Assembly (NCBI RefSeq): GCF_900176395.1
Contig: NZ_FWXL01000004.1
Location: 331,001-395,000, forward strand
DNA length: 64,000 nucleotides
Reading direction: 5' to 3'
From: Novosphingobium sp. B1
GTDB lineage: Bacteria > Pseudomonadota > Alphaproteobacteria > Sphingomonadales > Sphingomonadaceae
Each line of letters begins with the position of its first letter. Position 1 is the stretch's first letter. Shown one piece after another: positions 49,554 through 60,112 of the stretch. The notes beneath the pieces are model-generated. The model had not been told where the DNA came from, searched no databases, and was given only the letters and a program-made list of their open reading frames with translations. The translations under genes and the position numbers were made by a program.

Positions 49554-50423
49554 TCAGGGGCGCTTGCGGAACAGCAGCGTCATGCGATCGCTTTCGCCGA
49601 TGGCCTGCAGCTTCGCCTTGGTGGCGGCATCGGGATTGCCCCCAAGCTGCGGCGGCAAGGTCCACACGCCGTCCGGCCAGTTCGCCGGGTCCTTGGGGTT
49701 GGCGTTGGCCTCGCTCTTGCCGACATAGGTGAAGCCGTTTACTTCCATGAACTTGATCACGTCCGCCTCGCGCAGGTAGCCTTTCGAGCCGTCGGTGAAG
49801 GAATAGGGCGCATCAGGCTTCGCGCGGTGCTGCTCGATGCCGATCATGCCGTCGGGTTTCAGCAATTCGCGCATCTGCTTGATCTCGTGCGCGGCAAGGT
49901 TCCAGCGCAGCAGGTTGTGCATCATTCTCATGACGAGGATGCGGTCGAACGTGCCCTTCTCCCCTTCCGGAAGCGTATCAAGCGTGTAGGCCGTGAAGCG
50001 GTCCGCGGGCTGGCCCGACCATTCGGCGACTTCGGCCGGATACTTGGTTGCGCCTTCGCGGATGCCTGCCTTCATCTTGTCACTGAAGGCGCTTGAAGTC
50101 GGATCGAAGTAGAGGCCGACCAGCTTGCCCTTCGGCCCGAGATAGAGCCCGAGCAGACGCGAGTACCAGCCACCGCCCGGCGCATATTCGCCGACCTTCA
50201 TCGTCGGCGAAACCTGAAAGAATCTGAGCGTCTCGGCAGGCTTGCGATAGACGTCGCGGGCCCGGTCCTTTTCGCGCAAGGGGTCGGCGACGGCGGCAGC
50301 AAGCGCAGGGTCGACCTTTGCCGATGCGGTCTTTGCAGTTTCGGCCATTACCGGCGTGGCAAGGCTGCTGCCGGCAACCAAGGCAAGCAGGGCAAGGCTC
50401 ATTCGACGCATGGGGAAACGCAT
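49554..50423 (-). CDS. Predicted periplasmic SAM-dependent methyltransferase-like protein
   Basis: A 289-aa protein with a clear Sec signal peptide (SLALLALVAGSSLATPVMA) in front of a class I methyltransferase fold: GEYAPGGGWYSRLLGLYLGP replaces motif I, FDRILVMRMMHNLLRW matches the post-II region, and LLKPDGMIGIEQHRA is motif IV-V. The usual GxGxG is weakly kept. Since SAM is cytoplasmic, the exported domain may have another ligand. GAAGGAG precedes ATG 50423. Such proteins are common in sphingomonads; their role is unknown. Confidence 0.75.
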   Translation of the reverse strand: MRFPMRRMSLALLALVAGSSLATPVMAETAKTASAKVDPALAAAVADPLREKDRARDVYRKPAETLRFFQVSPTMKVGEYAPGGGWYSRLLGLYLGPKGKLVGLYFDPTSSAFSDKMKAGIREGATKYPAEVAEWSGQPADRFTAYTLDTLPEGEKGTFDRILVMRMMHNLLRWNLAAHEIKQMRELLKPDGMIGIEQHRAKPDAPYSFTDGSKGYLREADVIKFMEVNGFTYVGKSEANANPKDPANWPDGVWTLPPQLGGNPDAATKAKLQAIGESDRMTLLFRKRP

Positions 50424-50501
50424 TGGGGGGATTCTCCTTCGTGCCGGTGACAAGCGGACCGGGGATGCTTATCTCTCACGCAAATCAGGAGAATATAGCG
50501 C

Positions 50502-51038
50502 ATGAGCGAACAAGCAACGGTCATCCTCGCAGGCGGATGTTTCTGGTGCACCGAGGCGGTGTTCCGCGACGTCATTGGCGTGAGCAATGTCGAAAGCGGC
50601 TACATCGGCGGTACGGTTGAAAATCCGACCTACAAGCAGGTCTGTTCGGGCAACACCGGCCATGCGGAAGCTATCCGCGTGACGTTCAGCCCCGAGACGA
50701 TCGGCCTCGACCAGATCCTCGACATCTTCCTGGCCACGCACGACCCGACGCAACTCAATCGCCAGGGCAATGACGTGGGCACGCAGTACCGCTCGGCAAT
50801 GTTCCCGGCGGACGAGGCGCAGAAGGCCGCGATGGAAGCCGCTATCGAGCGCGCCCAGCCCGATTGGCCCAAGCCGATCGTCACCACGATCGAGCCGATG
50901 GCGACATGGTATCCGGCAGAGGACTACCATCAGGAATACTGGGAAGGCGAAGGCCAGCGGAACACCTACTGCCTCGCCGTGATCCCGCCCAAGCTGATGA
51001 AGCTGCGCAAGAGCTTCGCGGCGAAAGTCAAAGGCTGA
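50502..51038 (+). CDS. msrA: Peptide-methionine (S)-S-oxide reductase
   Basis: A 178-aa MsrA that reduces methionine-S-sulfoxide in proteins. The catalytic motif GGCFWCTE (Cys13) is at the N-terminus, followed by GYIGGTVENPTYKQVCSGNTGHAEA and the active-site Glu/Tyr region THDPTQLNRQGNDVGTQYRS. AGGAG precedes ATG 50502. There is no signal peptide, so it is cytoplasmic. It is convergent with dapE. Confidence 0.95.
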   Translation: MSEQATVILAGGCFWCTEAVFRDVIGVSNVESGYIGGTVENPTYKQVCSGNTGHAEAIRVTFSPETIGLDQILDIFLATHDPTQLNRQGNDVGTQYRSAMFPADEAQKAAMEAAIERAQPDWPKPIVTTIEPMATWYPAEDYHQEYWEGEGQRNTYCLAVIPPKLMKLRKSFAAKVKG

Positions 51039-51081
51039 GGCCTTTGACCGCCACCGGCCCGCTCCCCTCCCCGGTGCCGCC

Positions 51082-52212
51082 TCAGGCGCGCAGCGCAGAA
51101 ATCGTGATGCGCCGGTAGATGCGCTGGAGGACTGACAGGTCTTCCAGCGCCACGGCCTCGTCCTTCTTGTGCATGGTAGCATTGCACAGGCCGAATTCCA
51201 CGACCGGGCAGACGGCGCGCAGGAATCGCGCGTCGGAGGTGCCGCCACTGGTGGAAAGTTCAGGATCCAGGCCGGTCTCCGCCTTGACCGCCTCGGCGAT
51301 CAGCGTCGAATAATCGCCCGGAAGGGTGATGAAGCTCTCGCCCGATATCACCGCGCGAACCTCGCCCTTGTGGCGACGTGCAATGTCCTCGACCATCGCA
51401 ACCAGCCCGGCCCCGGTGTGTCGGTCATTGAAGCGGATCGAGATGCGCGCGCGGGCCTCTGCCGGGATGACGTTTGTGGCCTTGTTGCCCACTTCGAGAT
51501 CAGTGATCTCGAGGTTGGAGGGCTGGAACCACTCAGTGCCCTCGTCGAGCTCGAGCGAATCGAGGTCAGCGAGCAGCGCGATCAGGCGCGGGATCGGATT
51601 ATCGGCAAGGTGTGGATAAGCGACGTGGCCCTGCGCACCCTTGCAGGCGATCCACATGTTCACCGAGCCGCGACGGCCGATCTTCACCATGTCACCCAGG
51701 CGATGGACCGATGTCGGCTCCCCCACCAGGCACAGGTCCGGGTCGGCCTTCATCTCGCGGATCAGCTCTATCAGCGGCACCGTGCCGTAGCGTGCGGGGC
51801 CTTCCTCGTCGCCAGTGATGATGAAGCTGAGCGTTCCTGCCTCGGTCGGAACCTCGGCAGCTGCCGCAACCATCGCGGCGATCGAGCCCTTCATGTCCAC
51901 CGCGCCGCGGCCATAAAGCAGCCCTCCCCGGCGCTCGGCCTTGAATGGACCAGAAGTCCAGCCCTCGCCCGGCGGTACGACATCGAGGTGCCCGGCGAAG
52001 GCGAAATGGCGTGATCCTGCAGGACCACGTCGGATCGCGAACATGTTCTCGACCGGGCCATCGGGCGCTTCGCCCGCCACGAAACGGTTAATCTCGAAGC
52101 CCAGCGGCGCGAGCATACCCTGCAGGCAATCAAACACGCTGCCGGTCGCTGGCGTCACGCTCTCGCAATCGATCAAGCGTTCTGCCAAGGTGATGGGATC
52201 GCATGCGGACAT
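51082..52212 (-). CDS. dapE: Succinyl-diaminopimelate desuccinylase
   Basis: A 376-aa M20 metallohydrolase in the lysine/diaminopimelate pathway. Zinc-binding and catalytic motifs: FAGHLDVVPPGEGW, GRGAVDMKGSIAAM, the general base in ITGDEEGPA, and VGEPTSV. The C-terminal SGGTSDARFLR segment is typical of DapE rather than ArgE. ATG 52212 overlaps the stop of the glutathione transferase gene by one base. Essential for peptidoglycan in relatives. Confidence 0.94.
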   Translation of the reverse strand: MSACDPITLAERLIDCESVTPATGSVFDCLQGMLAPLGFEINRFVAGEAPDGPVENMFAIRRGPAGSRHFAFAGHLDVVPPGEGWTSGPFKAERRGGLLYGRGAVDMKGSIAAMVAAAAEVPTEAGTLSFIITGDEEGPARYGTVPLIELIREMKADPDLCLVGEPTSVHRLGDMVKIGRRGSVNMWIACKGAQGHVAYPHLADNPIPRLIALLADLDSLELDEGTEWFQPSNLEITDLEVGNKATNVIPAEARARISIRFNDRHTGAGLVAMVEDIARRHKGEVRAVISGESFITLPGDYSTLIAEAVKAETGLDPELSTSGGTSDARFLRAVCPVVEFGLCNATMHKKDEAVALEDLSVLQRIYRRITISALRA

Positions 52213-52886
52213 CACCGGGCGGGCTCCTCGAACTGTTCGATGGTCCAGCCCTCGCTCTCGGCGGCATCGATCCACATCTGCATCCAGTCGTGCGTCCAGA
52301 CCGCTTCCATGTAGGTCACGGCAAAGCCCGGCACAGGCACCCCATAAGTCATGAAGCGCGAGACGACGGGGGCATAGATGATGTCGGTAGCGCAGAAGGT
52401 GCCGAACAGGAACGGCCCACCCTTGCCGAAGCGGGCACGGGCCTCTGCCCAGAGCGAGAGGATGCGCACGATGTCGGCGCGGACCTCGGACTTGATCTCC
52501 ACGCCTTCTACGCGCTTGCGGATGTTCATGGGCAGGTTGCGGCGCAGCGCGAGGTAGCTCGAATGCATTTCCGCAACCATCGAGCGGGCCATGGCGCGCG
52601 CGGTCTCGTCCTTGGGCCAGAACCGGTCGCGCCCGACCTTGTCGGCAAGGTAATCGATGATTGCGAGGCTGTCCCACACCACGGGCGCGTCTTCGCCGTC
52701 GCCATCCCAAAGGATCGGCACCTTGCCTGACGAAGGAGCCAGATCGTCGGCGCGGCGGTTTTCTTCCCAATCCTCGCCGTAGAGCGGGACGGTGATTTCC
52801 TCGAAGTGCAGGCCCGATTGCTTGCAGGCCAGCCAGCCGCGCAGCGACCAGCTCGAATAGTTCTTGTTGCCGATGATCAGCTTCAT
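52212..52886 (-). CDS. Glutathione S-transferase family protein
   Basis: A 224-aa soluble GST. The thioredoxin-like N-terminal domain carries NKNYSSWSLRGWLACKQSG (active-site Ser/Tyr region) and SGKVPILWDG with the cis-Pro loop, then the glutathione-contacting VVWDSLAIIDYLAD. An all-helical C-terminal domain follows. The substrate is unknown. It is upstream of dapE with a one-base overlap. Confidence 0.87.
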   Translation of the reverse strand: MKLIIGNKNYSSWSLRGWLACKQSGLHFEEITVPLYGEDWEENRRADDLAPSSGKVPILWDGDGEDAPVVWDSLAIIDYLADKVGRDRFWPKDETARAMARSMVAEMHSSYLALRRNLPMNIRKRVEGVEIKSEVRADIVRILSLWAEARARFGKGGPFLFGTFCATDIIYAPVVSRFMTYGVPVPGFAVTYMEAVWTHDWMQMWIDAAESEGWTIEQFEEPAR

Positions 52887-52918
52887 CGTGATTGCCCCGT
52901 TGCCTTGGGGCAGCGCCT

Positions 52919-52954
52919 AGCCGTTCAGCCAAACGCTGTCGAGGCTGAACGGCT
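52919..52954. other. Perfect 12-bp inverted repeat between engB and the GST gene
   Basis: AGCCGTTCAGCC and GGCTGAACGGCT flank a 12-base loop immediately 3' of engB on the minus strand. The stem is strong but no T run follows, so it may be a processing or stability hairpin or a factor-assisted terminator. Confidence 0.55.
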
Positions 52955-53607
52955 CAGACCAGCGAATCCTGCAGCACGGCGGCGCGCAGTTCCTCGATGC
53001 CCATCTTCTTTTCCGATGAAGTCACGATGATCTCGGGATAGGCCGCCGTGCGCTTGCGGGCAGCGGCGATGGTCGCCTCGGTCACGGCCTGCAGCTCGCT
53101 GGCCTTGATCTTGTCGGCCTTGGTCAGCACCACGCGATAGCCGACGCCGGCCTCGTCGAGCATCTGCATCATGTCTTCATCGACAGGCTTCACTCCGTGG
53201 CGGCTGTCGATCAGCAGGAGCGTGCGCTTGAGGACGACGCGGCCGCGCAGGAAGTCGCGCACCAGTCGGCGCCAGGTTTCGACCACCTTGGGCGGAGCCT
53301 TGGCAAAGCCGTAGCCCGGCATGTCGACAAGGCGCAGGCGGGTAGGCTCACCCACTTCGAAGTAGTTCAGCTCCTGCGTGCGCCCCGGCGTGACCGAGGT
53401 GCGCGCAATCGACTTGCGGCCCGTCAGCGCATTGAGCAGCGACGACTTGCCAACGTTGGAGCGCCCGGCAAAGGCAATCTCGGGCACGTCCGGATCAGGC
53501 AGGAACTTGAGGGCCGGGGCCGACTTGATGAACTCGACACGCCCCGCAAAGAGGAGGCGCGCCTGTTCGATCAGTTCGGCGCGGGCGGCTTCTTCTTCAG
53601 GTGTCAC
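52954..53607 (-). CDS. engB: Ribosome biogenesis GTP-binding protein EngB (YsxC/YihA)
   Basis: A 217-aa TRAFAC GTPase needed for large-subunit assembly. G1 is [16 protein letters not shown]2 lies in [11 protein letters not shown]3 is [11 protein letters not shown]4 is LTKADK and G5 is VTSSEK. The GTG start at 53607 overlaps the yidC stop (GTGA). The long upstream open frame is antisense to nothing useful and is yidC read out of frame. Confidence 0.95.
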   Translation of the reverse strand: MTPEEEAARAELIEQARLLFAGRVEFIKSAPALKFLPDPDVPEIAFAGRSNVGKSSLLNALTGRKSIARTSVTPGRTQELNYFEVGEPTRLRLVDMPGYGFAKAPPKVVETWRRLVRDFLRGRVVLKRTLLLIDSRHGVKPVDEDMMQMLDEAGVGYRVVLTKADKIKASELQAVTEATIAAARKRTAAYPEIIVTSSEKKMGIEELRAAVLQDSLV

Positions 53608-55415
53608 CGCGTCTTGGGCTTCCGGTTGGCAGCCGACTTCTGCTCGCGCGCGACCACACGATCGACATCGAGCTGGTCCTTGTCGGCCTGGGCCTTCAAT
53701 TGCGGGTGGCGGCTGTAGAGATACTTCTGCTGCGCGATGGTCAGCAGGTTCGAGGTGATCCAGTAGATCAGCAGGCCGGCGGCGAACGGCGCCATGACGA
53801 ACATCATGATCCACGGCATGATCGAGAAGACCTGCTGCTGTGCCGGGTCCATCGCGGCCGGTTGCAGCTTGAACTGCAGCCACATGGTGAAGCCGAGCAG
53901 GATAGCCAGCACGCCAATGGCAAGGAAGCTGGGTGGCGTGAAGGGCAGCAGGCCGAACAGATTCAGCACATGCAGCGGATCGGGCGCGGACAAGTCCTTG
54001 ATCCACAGCGCGAAGGGCTGGTGACGCATTTCGATGGTCAGCACCAGCACCTTGTAGAGCGCGAAGAACACCGGGATCTGCAGGAACATGGGCAGGCAGC
54101 CGGCGAGAGGATTGACCTTCTCCGTCTTGTACAGCTCCATGATCTTCTGCTGCTGGGTCTGCTTGTCGTCCTTGTAGCGTTCCTGCAGCGCCTTCATCTT
54201 GGGCTGCAGCGCACGCATCGCCGCCATCGAGGCGAACTGGCGCTGCGCAATCGGGAACATGATCCCGCGCACGATCAGCGTCAGCAGGATGATGGCGACA
54301 CCGAAGTTGCCGACCAGCTTGAACAGCGAATCGAGCAGCCAGAAGATCGGCTTTTCGAACCAGCGGAACCAGCCCCAGTCGATCGAAAGGCTGAAGTTGG
54401 TGACGCCCGCCGCCTCGTACTTCTCGAGGACGGCATTTTCCTTGCCCCCAGCGAAGAGCCGCACGGTCTGGCTCTGGGCCTGGCCGGGTGCGACCGAGAC
54501 GTTGGGGAAGATCAGGTCGGCGCGATAGACGCCGTTGCCGAGCGAACGGAATGCGCCTTCCGCCTTGGCACTGGCATCCGGCACCAGCGCCGAAAGCCAG
54601 TAGATGTCGGTAAAGCCGATCCAGTTGGTCGTGCCCTTGAAGGGGATGGTCTGCCCCTGCGCTTCGGCGACGGTCGAATAGTTGTTCGAGAAGTTCACCG
54701 AACCGTCAAAGGCGCCGATCGGGCCCGAGTGCACGTTCCAGGTGTCGAGGCTGGCAGTCTTGTCGGTACGCGCAACCAGCGCGAAGGGCTTGACCACAGC
54801 GGGCGCACCGCCGGCGTTGGCCACGCCCTGCGTTGCGGTGATCATGTAGTCGTTGTCGATCGCATAGCGGATCGAGAAGGTCTGGCCGGTGGGGTTGGCC
54901 CAGCGCAACGTGACCGGGGTCTGCGGCGTGAGGCGATTGCCATCGGCGGTCCACTCGGTGTTCGCATCGGGTGCGGCAACGCCTTCGCCCACCCAGCCAA
55001 GCTGCGCATAGTGCTGTGCAGGCGTGCCGGCAGGCGAGAACAGGCGCACCGGCGCGCTGTTCTTGTCGACCGCTTCACGGTGGCGCACGAGCGTCACGTC
55101 ATCGACCACCGCACCCTTGAGGTTGATCGACCCCTTGAGCCCCGGTGCGTCGATCACGACGCGATTGCCAGCAGCCAGTTCCTGCGCGAGGTCCTTCTTT
55201 TCCAGCGCGATGTCGGCCGCATTCTGCAGCCCGCCTTCGCGCGTGGGCTTGGGCTTCGAGCCATCGGTGGAGGCAGTAGCAGTGGCGCCCGATGCTGCGG
55301 CAACCTGCGGCTTGGGCGGCGGCGCAGGATAGAACCAGCGCATGGCCGATTCCCAGCCGAGCAGCAGCAGGCCGGTAAGGACCACTGCCATGATGACGTT
55401 GCGCTGATTCTGCAC
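53604..55415 (-). CDS. yidC: Membrane protein insertase YidC
   Basis: A 603-aa YidC/Oxa1 insertase. The N-terminal helix ([20 protein letters not shown]) is followed by the large periplasmic P1 domain of Gram-negative YidC (about 60-350) and the conserved five-helix core ([60 protein letters not shown]). A basic C-terminal tail follows. The start is GTG 55415. It lies in the conserved rpmH-rnpA-yidD-yidC-engB order. Confidence 0.97.
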   Translation of the reverse strand: MQNQRNVIMAVVLTGLLLLGWESAMRWFYPAPPPKPQVAAASGATATASTDGSKPKPTREGGLQNAADIALEKKDLAQELAAGNRVVIDAPGLKGSINLKGAVVDDVTLVRHREAVDKNSAPVRLFSPAGTPAQHYAQLGWVGEGVAAPDANTEWTADGNRLTPQTPVTLRWANPTGQTFSIRYAIDNDYMITATQGVANAGGAPAVVKPFALVARTDKTASLDTWNVHSGPIGAFDGSVNFSNNYSTVAEAQGQTIPFKGTTNWIGFTDIYWLSALVPDASAKAEGAFRSLGNGVYRADLIFPNVSVAPGQAQSQTVRLFAGGKENAVLEKYEAAGVTNFSLSIDWGWFRWFEKPIFWLLDSLFKLVGNFGVAIILLTLIVRGIMFPIAQRQFASMAAMRALQPKMKALQERYKDDKQTQQQKIMELYKTEKVNPLAGCLPMFLQIPVFFALYKVLVLTIEMRHQPFALWIKDLSAPDPLHVLNLFGLLPFTPPSFLAIGVLAILLGFTMWLQFKLQPAAMDPAQQQVFSIMPWIMMFVMAPFAAGLLIYWITSNLLTIAQQKYLYSRHPQLKAQADKDQLDVDRVVAREQKSAANRKPKTR

Positions 55416-55448
55416 CGTGTTCGCGTCCTAGATCTTGAAGTCTATCGG

Positions 55449-55658
55449 TCAGGGGACCGGGTCGTAGCCGTGTCCGCCCCAGGGATGGCAGCGCAATAGC
55501 CGCTTCGCCGCGAGCCAGCCACCCTTAATCGCGCCGTGCTTTTCCAGCGCTTCGATCGCGTATTGCGAGCACGACGGACTGTAGCGGCAGGAGGGGGGCA
55601 GCACGCGCGACGGGCCAAGTTGCCAGCCTCGGGCGATGAGGATGAGCAGGCGCTTCAC
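55449..55658 (-). CDS. yidD: Membrane protein insertion efficiency factor YidD
   Basis: A 69-aa protein with the full family signature [19 protein letters not shown] and [17 protein letters not shown]. It assists YidC-dependent insertion. The start is GTG 55658, overlapping the rnpA stop (GTGA). Confidence 0.95.
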   Translation of the reverse strand: MKRLLILIARGWQLGPSRVLPPSCRYSPSCSQYAIEALEKHGAIKGGWLAAKRLLRCHPWGGHGYDPVP

Positions 55659-56056
55659 TTGCCCCTGCCCTGCGTCTTGCGCTCGCCGCCACGCCGTCTT
55701 GGCGGATCGCCCTTGCCGGCGGCGGCGCGGGAAAGTGCAACGGCCAATTCCTCGCGCAGCAGGGCGAAATCACGCTCCACTCCGCCTTCGCGGCCAATCA
55801 TCACGTGGTCTGCGCCAGCAATTCCGGCACTTGGCAATGCTTCGCGCAGCAAGGCCCTGAAGCGCCGCTTCATGCGGTTGCGAACGACGGCGTTACCGAT
55901 CTTCTTGGTGACGGTGACGCCAAAGCGCAGGTCGGCTTCTTCAGCCGCAACAACGTCGCGGTTTACCAACAGCACGAATCCGGGCTTTGCGACCCGGATT
56001 CCGCGATTGGCAGCGACAAAGTCTGCCCGTTTCCTGATGGTGGCGATTCGGGTCAT
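55655..56056 (-). CDS. rnpA: Ribonuclease P protein component
   Basis: A 133-aa basic protein that binds RNase P RNA for tRNA 5' maturation. It contains the RNR motif ([16 protein letters not shown]) and the usual RKRADF start ([14 protein letters not shown]). The C-terminal 20 residues are a charged extension. It is between rpmH (51 bases upstream) and yidD (overlapping). Confidence 0.95.
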   Translation of the reverse strand: MTRIATIRKRADFVAANRGIRVAKPGFVLLVNRDVVAAEEADLRFGVTVTKKIGNAVVRNRMKRRFRALLREALPSAGIAGADHVMIGREGGVERDFALLREELAVALSRAAAGKGDPPRRRGGERKTQGRGK

Positions 56057-56107
56057 CCCCGCCTTCGCCGGAACCGGAGTTAGACTGTCAGTCTCAATCT
56101 GTCGGGC

Positions 56108-56242
56108 TTAGGCCGACAGCTTCTTGCGGCCCCGCGCGCGGCGGGCGGCAAGCACCTTGCGACCACCGACGGTGGCGGTGCGGGCGCGGAAGCCGTGGCG
56201 GCGGGCACGCACGAGGTTGCTGGGCTGGAAAGTGCGCTTCAT
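56108..56242 (-). CDS. rpmH: 50S ribosomal protein L34
   Basis: A 44-aa, highly basic protein ([20 protein letters not shown] and so on to GRKKLSA) of exactly the L34 pattern. It is first in the rpmH-rnpA-yidD-yidC-engB block; its promoter must lie in 56243-56434, which is shared with the divergent kinase gene. Confidence 0.97.
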   Translation of the reverse strand: MKRTFQPSNLVRARRHGFRARTATVGGRKVLAARRARGRKKLSA

Positions 56243-56434
56243 GGCTTTTCTCTTCTATATCGAATCTGTGGACTGGCGCTTGCCGCATAGCAAAGCGCCG
56301 GAATCAGGGGGTGGCCGATAGGCGAAGGGGACATTTGCGTCAACCCTGAAGGCCGGACCGGGCCAAACGCTTCGGCAAAGAGCACGCGCGTTCAATGCGT
56401 TGCCCCGCATCAGCTTAGGCGTTAGGCACGCGCG

Positions 56435-57757
56435 ATGAAAAGGGAAAGCGAATCCCGGCCGCCGGAAATGCGGCTGCGCTGGTGGCAGCGGGCACCGCGC
56501 GTGCCGACGCTGGCGTTGTTTGTTGTCGTGGCGCTTGCCCTGCTCGGCACCTTCACGCTGATCCTCAGCACGGTCGAGGTGGAACGCACGCAGCGACAGC
56601 AGGCCGCCCGCACCAGCGGGATCCTCGCATCGCTCGACGAGATCGTTCGGGCGACGATGAGCGGTGAGACCGGCCAACGCGGCTATTTCATCACCAGCGA
56701 CACCCGCTATCTCGAGCCCTATCGCGAAGGGCAGGTGCGCTATGCCAAGGGCATGCGCCAACTTCGCCGGCAGCTGGGGACTGACTTGCCCGAGGAGCAA
56801 GCCGGCATTCTTGCCGCGATTTCCCGCCTGGGTGATGCAAAGTGGGCCGAAATGGCCGGAGTCGTCGAACTCGTCGAAGCACGGCGCATCCCCAATGCCC
56901 ACGCGCGCCTGCTGTCCGACGAAGGGCAGCTGGCGATGAACGGCTTGCGCAAGTCGGTGGCGCAGCTGGAAGAGATCGAGCGCGCTCGCCTGGAAGAGGC
57001 CGTCCAGCGCGCTGCCTCTGCCGAGGCCAAGATCCTGCCGTCGCTGGCAGCGCTGTTCGTGGTCATCGTCTGCGCCCTGGCGCTGGGGCTATGGCAGGCG
57101 ATCCGCAAGGCCGAGGCCGAAGCGCTGGCCGAAAGGGCTGCCGCCATCTCCGAAGCGCGCGACCGCGCTGATCTGCTCGCCAAGGAACTCAACCATCGCG
57201 TCAAGAACCTGTTCGCGGTGATCCTGGCCATCGTGAAGATGAGTGCGCGGGGCGATGCAGCGGCTGCTCCCGCGGTGGATCGCATCGCCAAGCGCGTCCA
57301 TGCCCTGGTAACCTCGCACGAAGTGACACAAGGCGCGGGCAAGGACCAGACGGTGGATTTCGCCGAACTGATCGGCAAGGTCATCGCGCCCTACCGTTCG
57401 GCAAGCGAACAGTGCGAACTGGACGGCGGCACGCTGACCCTGCCCGGTCGCCACGCCGTACCGCTGGGACTGGTGCTGCACGAGCTGGCAACCAACGCGG
57501 TGAAGTATGGCGCGTGGTCGGCACCCGGTGGCCTTCTGCGCGTGCGATGGGAGCGCGATGGCGATCGTGCCCGCGTGGTTTGGGAAGAGATCGGCGCCGG
57601 CGACCCGCCGCAACCCGGACAGTCCGGCCGCGAGGGGTTCGGCTCTGCGCTGATCCGTTCGTCTGAACGGCAACTTGGCGGCACGATCGTCCGGAGGTTC
57701 GATGCGCGCGGCATCGTCGTGGAAATGGACTTCACGCTGGACGGCGAGGACGGATGA
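56435..57757 (+). CDS. CHASE3-domain sensor histidine kinase of the HWE/HisKA_2 family
   Basis: A 440-aa membrane kinase. Helix 1 (LALFVVVALALLGTFTLIL) and helix 2 (LPSLAALFVVIVCALALGLW) enclose a periplasmic CHASE3 domain with the typical TGQRGYFITSDTRYLEPY motif. The kinase core begins with LLAKELNHRVKNLFAVILAI (phosphoacceptor His near 254), and the ATPase part has LVLHELATNAVKYGAWS and EGFGSALI. This family is abundant in alphaproteobacteria and often feeds the general stress response. No response regulator is adjacent. Confidence 0.9.
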   Translation: MKRESESRPPEMRLRWWQRAPRVPTLALFVVVALALLGTFTLILSTVEVERTQRQQAARTSGILASLDEIVRATMSGETGQRGYFITSDTRYLEPYREGQVRYAKGMRQLRRQLGTDLPEEQAGILAAISRLGDAKWAEMAGVVELVEARRIPNAHARLLSDEGQLAMNGLRKSVAQLEEIERARLEEAVQRAASAEAKILPSLAALFVVIVCALALGLWQAIRKAEAEALAERAAAISEARDRADLLAKELNHRVKNLFAVILAIVKMSARGDAAAAPAVDRIAKRVHALVTSHEVTQGAGKDQTVDFAELIGKVIAPYRSASEQCELDGGTLTLPGRHAVPLGLVLHELATNAVKYGAWSAPGGLLRVRWERDGDRARVVWEEIGAGDPPQPGQSGREGFGSALIRSSERQLGGTIVRRFDARGIVVEMDFTLDGEDG

Positions 57758-57793
57758 CCCTCCCTCGCCGCCTGTTACCTCTTCCCGACTTGC

Positions 57794-60112
57794 CTACCCG
57801 TGCTTGGATTCGCGCAACGGCGTGACCATGCCGGGGGTGATGAAGCCAAGCGGCTCCGGATTCATCGCGCGCTTCTTGAGTTCGCCCTTCATCCGCCCGT
57901 ACTCTTCCTCCATCTGCTCGGTCACCGTAGCGCGTGAAGCTTCGAGCGCCTGGGCGAAGTCCTCGCCATTGACCTGATCGACATTGCCGCCAGCGCGGCG
58001 AATGGCATTGAGGCCAGCGCGGCGCACGACGTCTTCCAGATCCGCCCCGGTGAACCGCTCGGTCTCACGGGCGATCTGGGCAAGATCCACGTCGCCTGCC
58101 AGCGGCATGTTGCGCGTATGGATGCCGAGGATGTGCTGCCGACCGGCCGCGCTCGGCGTGCCGACGTAGATCAGCTCGTCGAAGCGACCCGGGCGCAGCA
58201 AGGCCGGATCGACCAGGTTGGGCCGGTTGGTCGCGCCGATCAGCACCACCGACTGCAGCTCTTCCAGCCCGTCCATCTCGGCCAGGATGGTGTTGACCAC
58301 CCGCGCCGTGACGTTGGGTTCACCCTGCCCGCTGCCGCGCGCCGGAACGAGGCTGTCGATCTCGTCGATGAACACCACGCAGGGTGCGACCTGCCGTGCA
58401 CGCGCGAAGAGGCGCGCGATCTGCTGTTCGCTTTCGCCATACCACTTGGAAAGCAGGTCGGACGACTTGATCGCGATGAAGTTGGCTTCCGCTTCCTTCG
58501 CCACGGCCTTGGCCAACAGGGTCTTGCCGGTGCCCGGCGGGCCATAGAGCAAAAAGCCCTTGGCCGGACGGATGCCGAGGCGGTGGAAGGCCTCGGGATT
58601 GCGGAGCGGCAGTTCGACCCCTTCGCGCAGCTTGTCCTGGGCTTCGTCGAGGCCGCCAACGTCGGACCAGCCGATCGTCGGCGCTTGCACCATCACCTCG
58701 CGCATGGCCGAAGGCTGGACGCGCTTCAGTGCCTGAAGGAAGTCGTCACGTTCGACCCGCAGGTTGTCGAGCACATCCTGCGGGATCGTCTGCTGCTCGA
58801 AATCAAGCTGCGGCATGATCCGGCGAACGGCCTCGATCGCAGCCTCGCGCGACAGCGCGGCAAGGTCTGCGCCGACGAAGCCGTGGGTCGTGCGGGCCAG
58901 CTCCTGCAGATCGACATCCTCGGCCAGCGGCATGCCGCGGGTGTGGATGCCGATGATCTCGCGGCGACCAGATTCATCCGGAACGCCGACGACGATCTCG
59001 CGGTCAAAACGGCCGGGACGACGCAGGGCCTCGTCGATGGCGTCGGGCCGGTTGGTAGCGGCGATGACGACAAGGTTGGAACGCGCCTGCAGACCGTCCA
59101 TCAGCGTCAGCAACTGCGCTACCAGACGCTTCTCTGCCTCACCCTGCACTTCGCTGCGCTTGGGTGCGATCGAATCGATCTCGTCGATGAAGACGATCGC
59201 CGGCGCTTCGCGGGTAGCCTCCTCGAACACCTCGCGCAGGCGCTTCTCGCTCTCGCCATAGGCAGACCCCATGATCTCGGGGCCGTTGATGGTGAAGAAC
59301 GAGGCATCGCTTTCATTGGCGACAGCGCGCGCAAGGCGAGTCTTGCCGGTGCCCGGGGGCCCGTGCAGCAGCACACCCTTGGGCGGATCGACGCCAAGGC
59401 GCGTGAACAATTCGGGATAGCGGAGCGGCAGTTCGACCATCTCGCGCAACTGGCGGATGGTATCGCCCATGCCGCCGACGTCGTCATAGTTGACGTCGGC
59501 ACGGCTCGAACGCGGCTCCTCGTATTCAGGACGCAGTTCGACCTCGGTGTTCTCGTCGATATGAACCACGCCCTTGGGGCTGGTCGATACGACGGTGAGG
59601 CGGATCTGCGTCAGTGCGAAGGCCGGCGCGTTGAGCATCTGGCGCAATTGCGGCGGCATGTCGGTGCGGTTGACCTGCTGCTGTCCGGCTGTGGCCACCA
59701 GATCGCCCGTTACAAGCGGACGTCCGGCGAAGTTTCGCTTGAGCGCCACCGCCGGACCCTGCAGACGCAAGTCCTTCTGCGCAGGCGCGAAGACTACCCG
59801 CTGGGCAGGGCGCGAATCGATCTTGCGCACTTCAACGTGCTCGCCCGAGCCGACATCGGCATTGGCGCGCTGCAAGCCGTCGAGACGGATCAATTCCAGC
59901 CCCTCGTCTTCGGGATAAGGCTGGATCACGCGTGCGGCCGTAGACCGCTTGCCGACGATCTCGATCACGTCGCCTTCGGTCACGCCCAAATGCGACATCA
60001 CGTGCCTGCTGATGCGGGCAATGCCGTGGCCACTTTCTTCCTGACGTGCACCAGCGACCTGCAGGCGCACGGTGCGCGCATCGGTCCGGGCTTCGGTTGC
60101 CGCATCTGCCAT
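57794..60112 (-). CDS. CDC48/VCP-type double AAA+ ATPase
   Basis: The product is 772 aa from ATG 60112. An N-terminal double-psi barrel (about 12-95, [20 protein letters not shown]) is followed by two AAA modules. Walker A GPPGTGKT occurs near 250 and 526, Walker B FIDEIDS near 310 and 585, and arginine-finger segments RPGRFD in both. The length and layout match archaeal/eukaryotic CDC48, an unfoldase, which is sporadic in bacteria but widespread in sphingomonads. No C-terminal HbYX motif is present (ends LRESKHG). It is convergent with the HWE kinase. Confidence 0.92.
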   Translation of the reverse strand: MADAATEARTDARTVRLQVAGARQEESGHGIARISRHVMSHLGVTEGDVIEIVGKRSTAARVIQPYPEDEGLELIRLDGLQRANADVGSGEHVEVRKIDSRPAQRVVFAPAQKDLRLQGPAVALKRNFAGRPLVTGDLVATAGQQQVNRTDMPPQLRQMLNAPAFALTQIRLTVVSTSPKGVVHIDENTEVELRPEYEEPRSSRADVNYDDVGGMGDTIRQLREMVELPLRYPELFTRLGVDPPKGVLLHGPPGTGKTRLARAVANESDASFFTINGPEIMGSAYGESEKRLREVFEEATREAPAIVFIDEIDSIAPKRSEVQGEAEKRLVAQLLTLMDGLQARSNLVVIAATNRPDAIDEALRRPGRFDREIVVGVPDESGRREIIGIHTRGMPLAEDVDLQELARTTHGFVGADLAALSREAAIEAVRRIMPQLDFEQQTIPQDVLDNLRVERDDFLQALKRVQPSAMREVMVQAPTIGWSDVGGLDEAQDKLREGVELPLRNPEAFHRLGIRPAKGFLLYGPPGTGKTLLAKAVAKEAEANFIAIKSSDLLSKWYGESEQQIARLFARARQVAPCVVFIDEIDSLVPARGSGQGEPNVTARVVNTILAEMDGLEELQSVVLIGATNRPNLVDPALLRPGRFDELIYVGTPSAAGRQHILGIHTRNMPLAGDVDLAQIARETERFTGADLEDVVRRAGLNAIRRAGGNVDQVNGEDFAQALEASRATVTEQMEEEYGRMKGELKKRAMNPEPLGFITPGMVTPLRESKHG

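Noticed and set aside
53601..55499. Open frame of 632 codons on the plus strand across yidC
   Set aside because: Antisense shadow of yidC rich in His/Gln/Arg with no recognisable domain.
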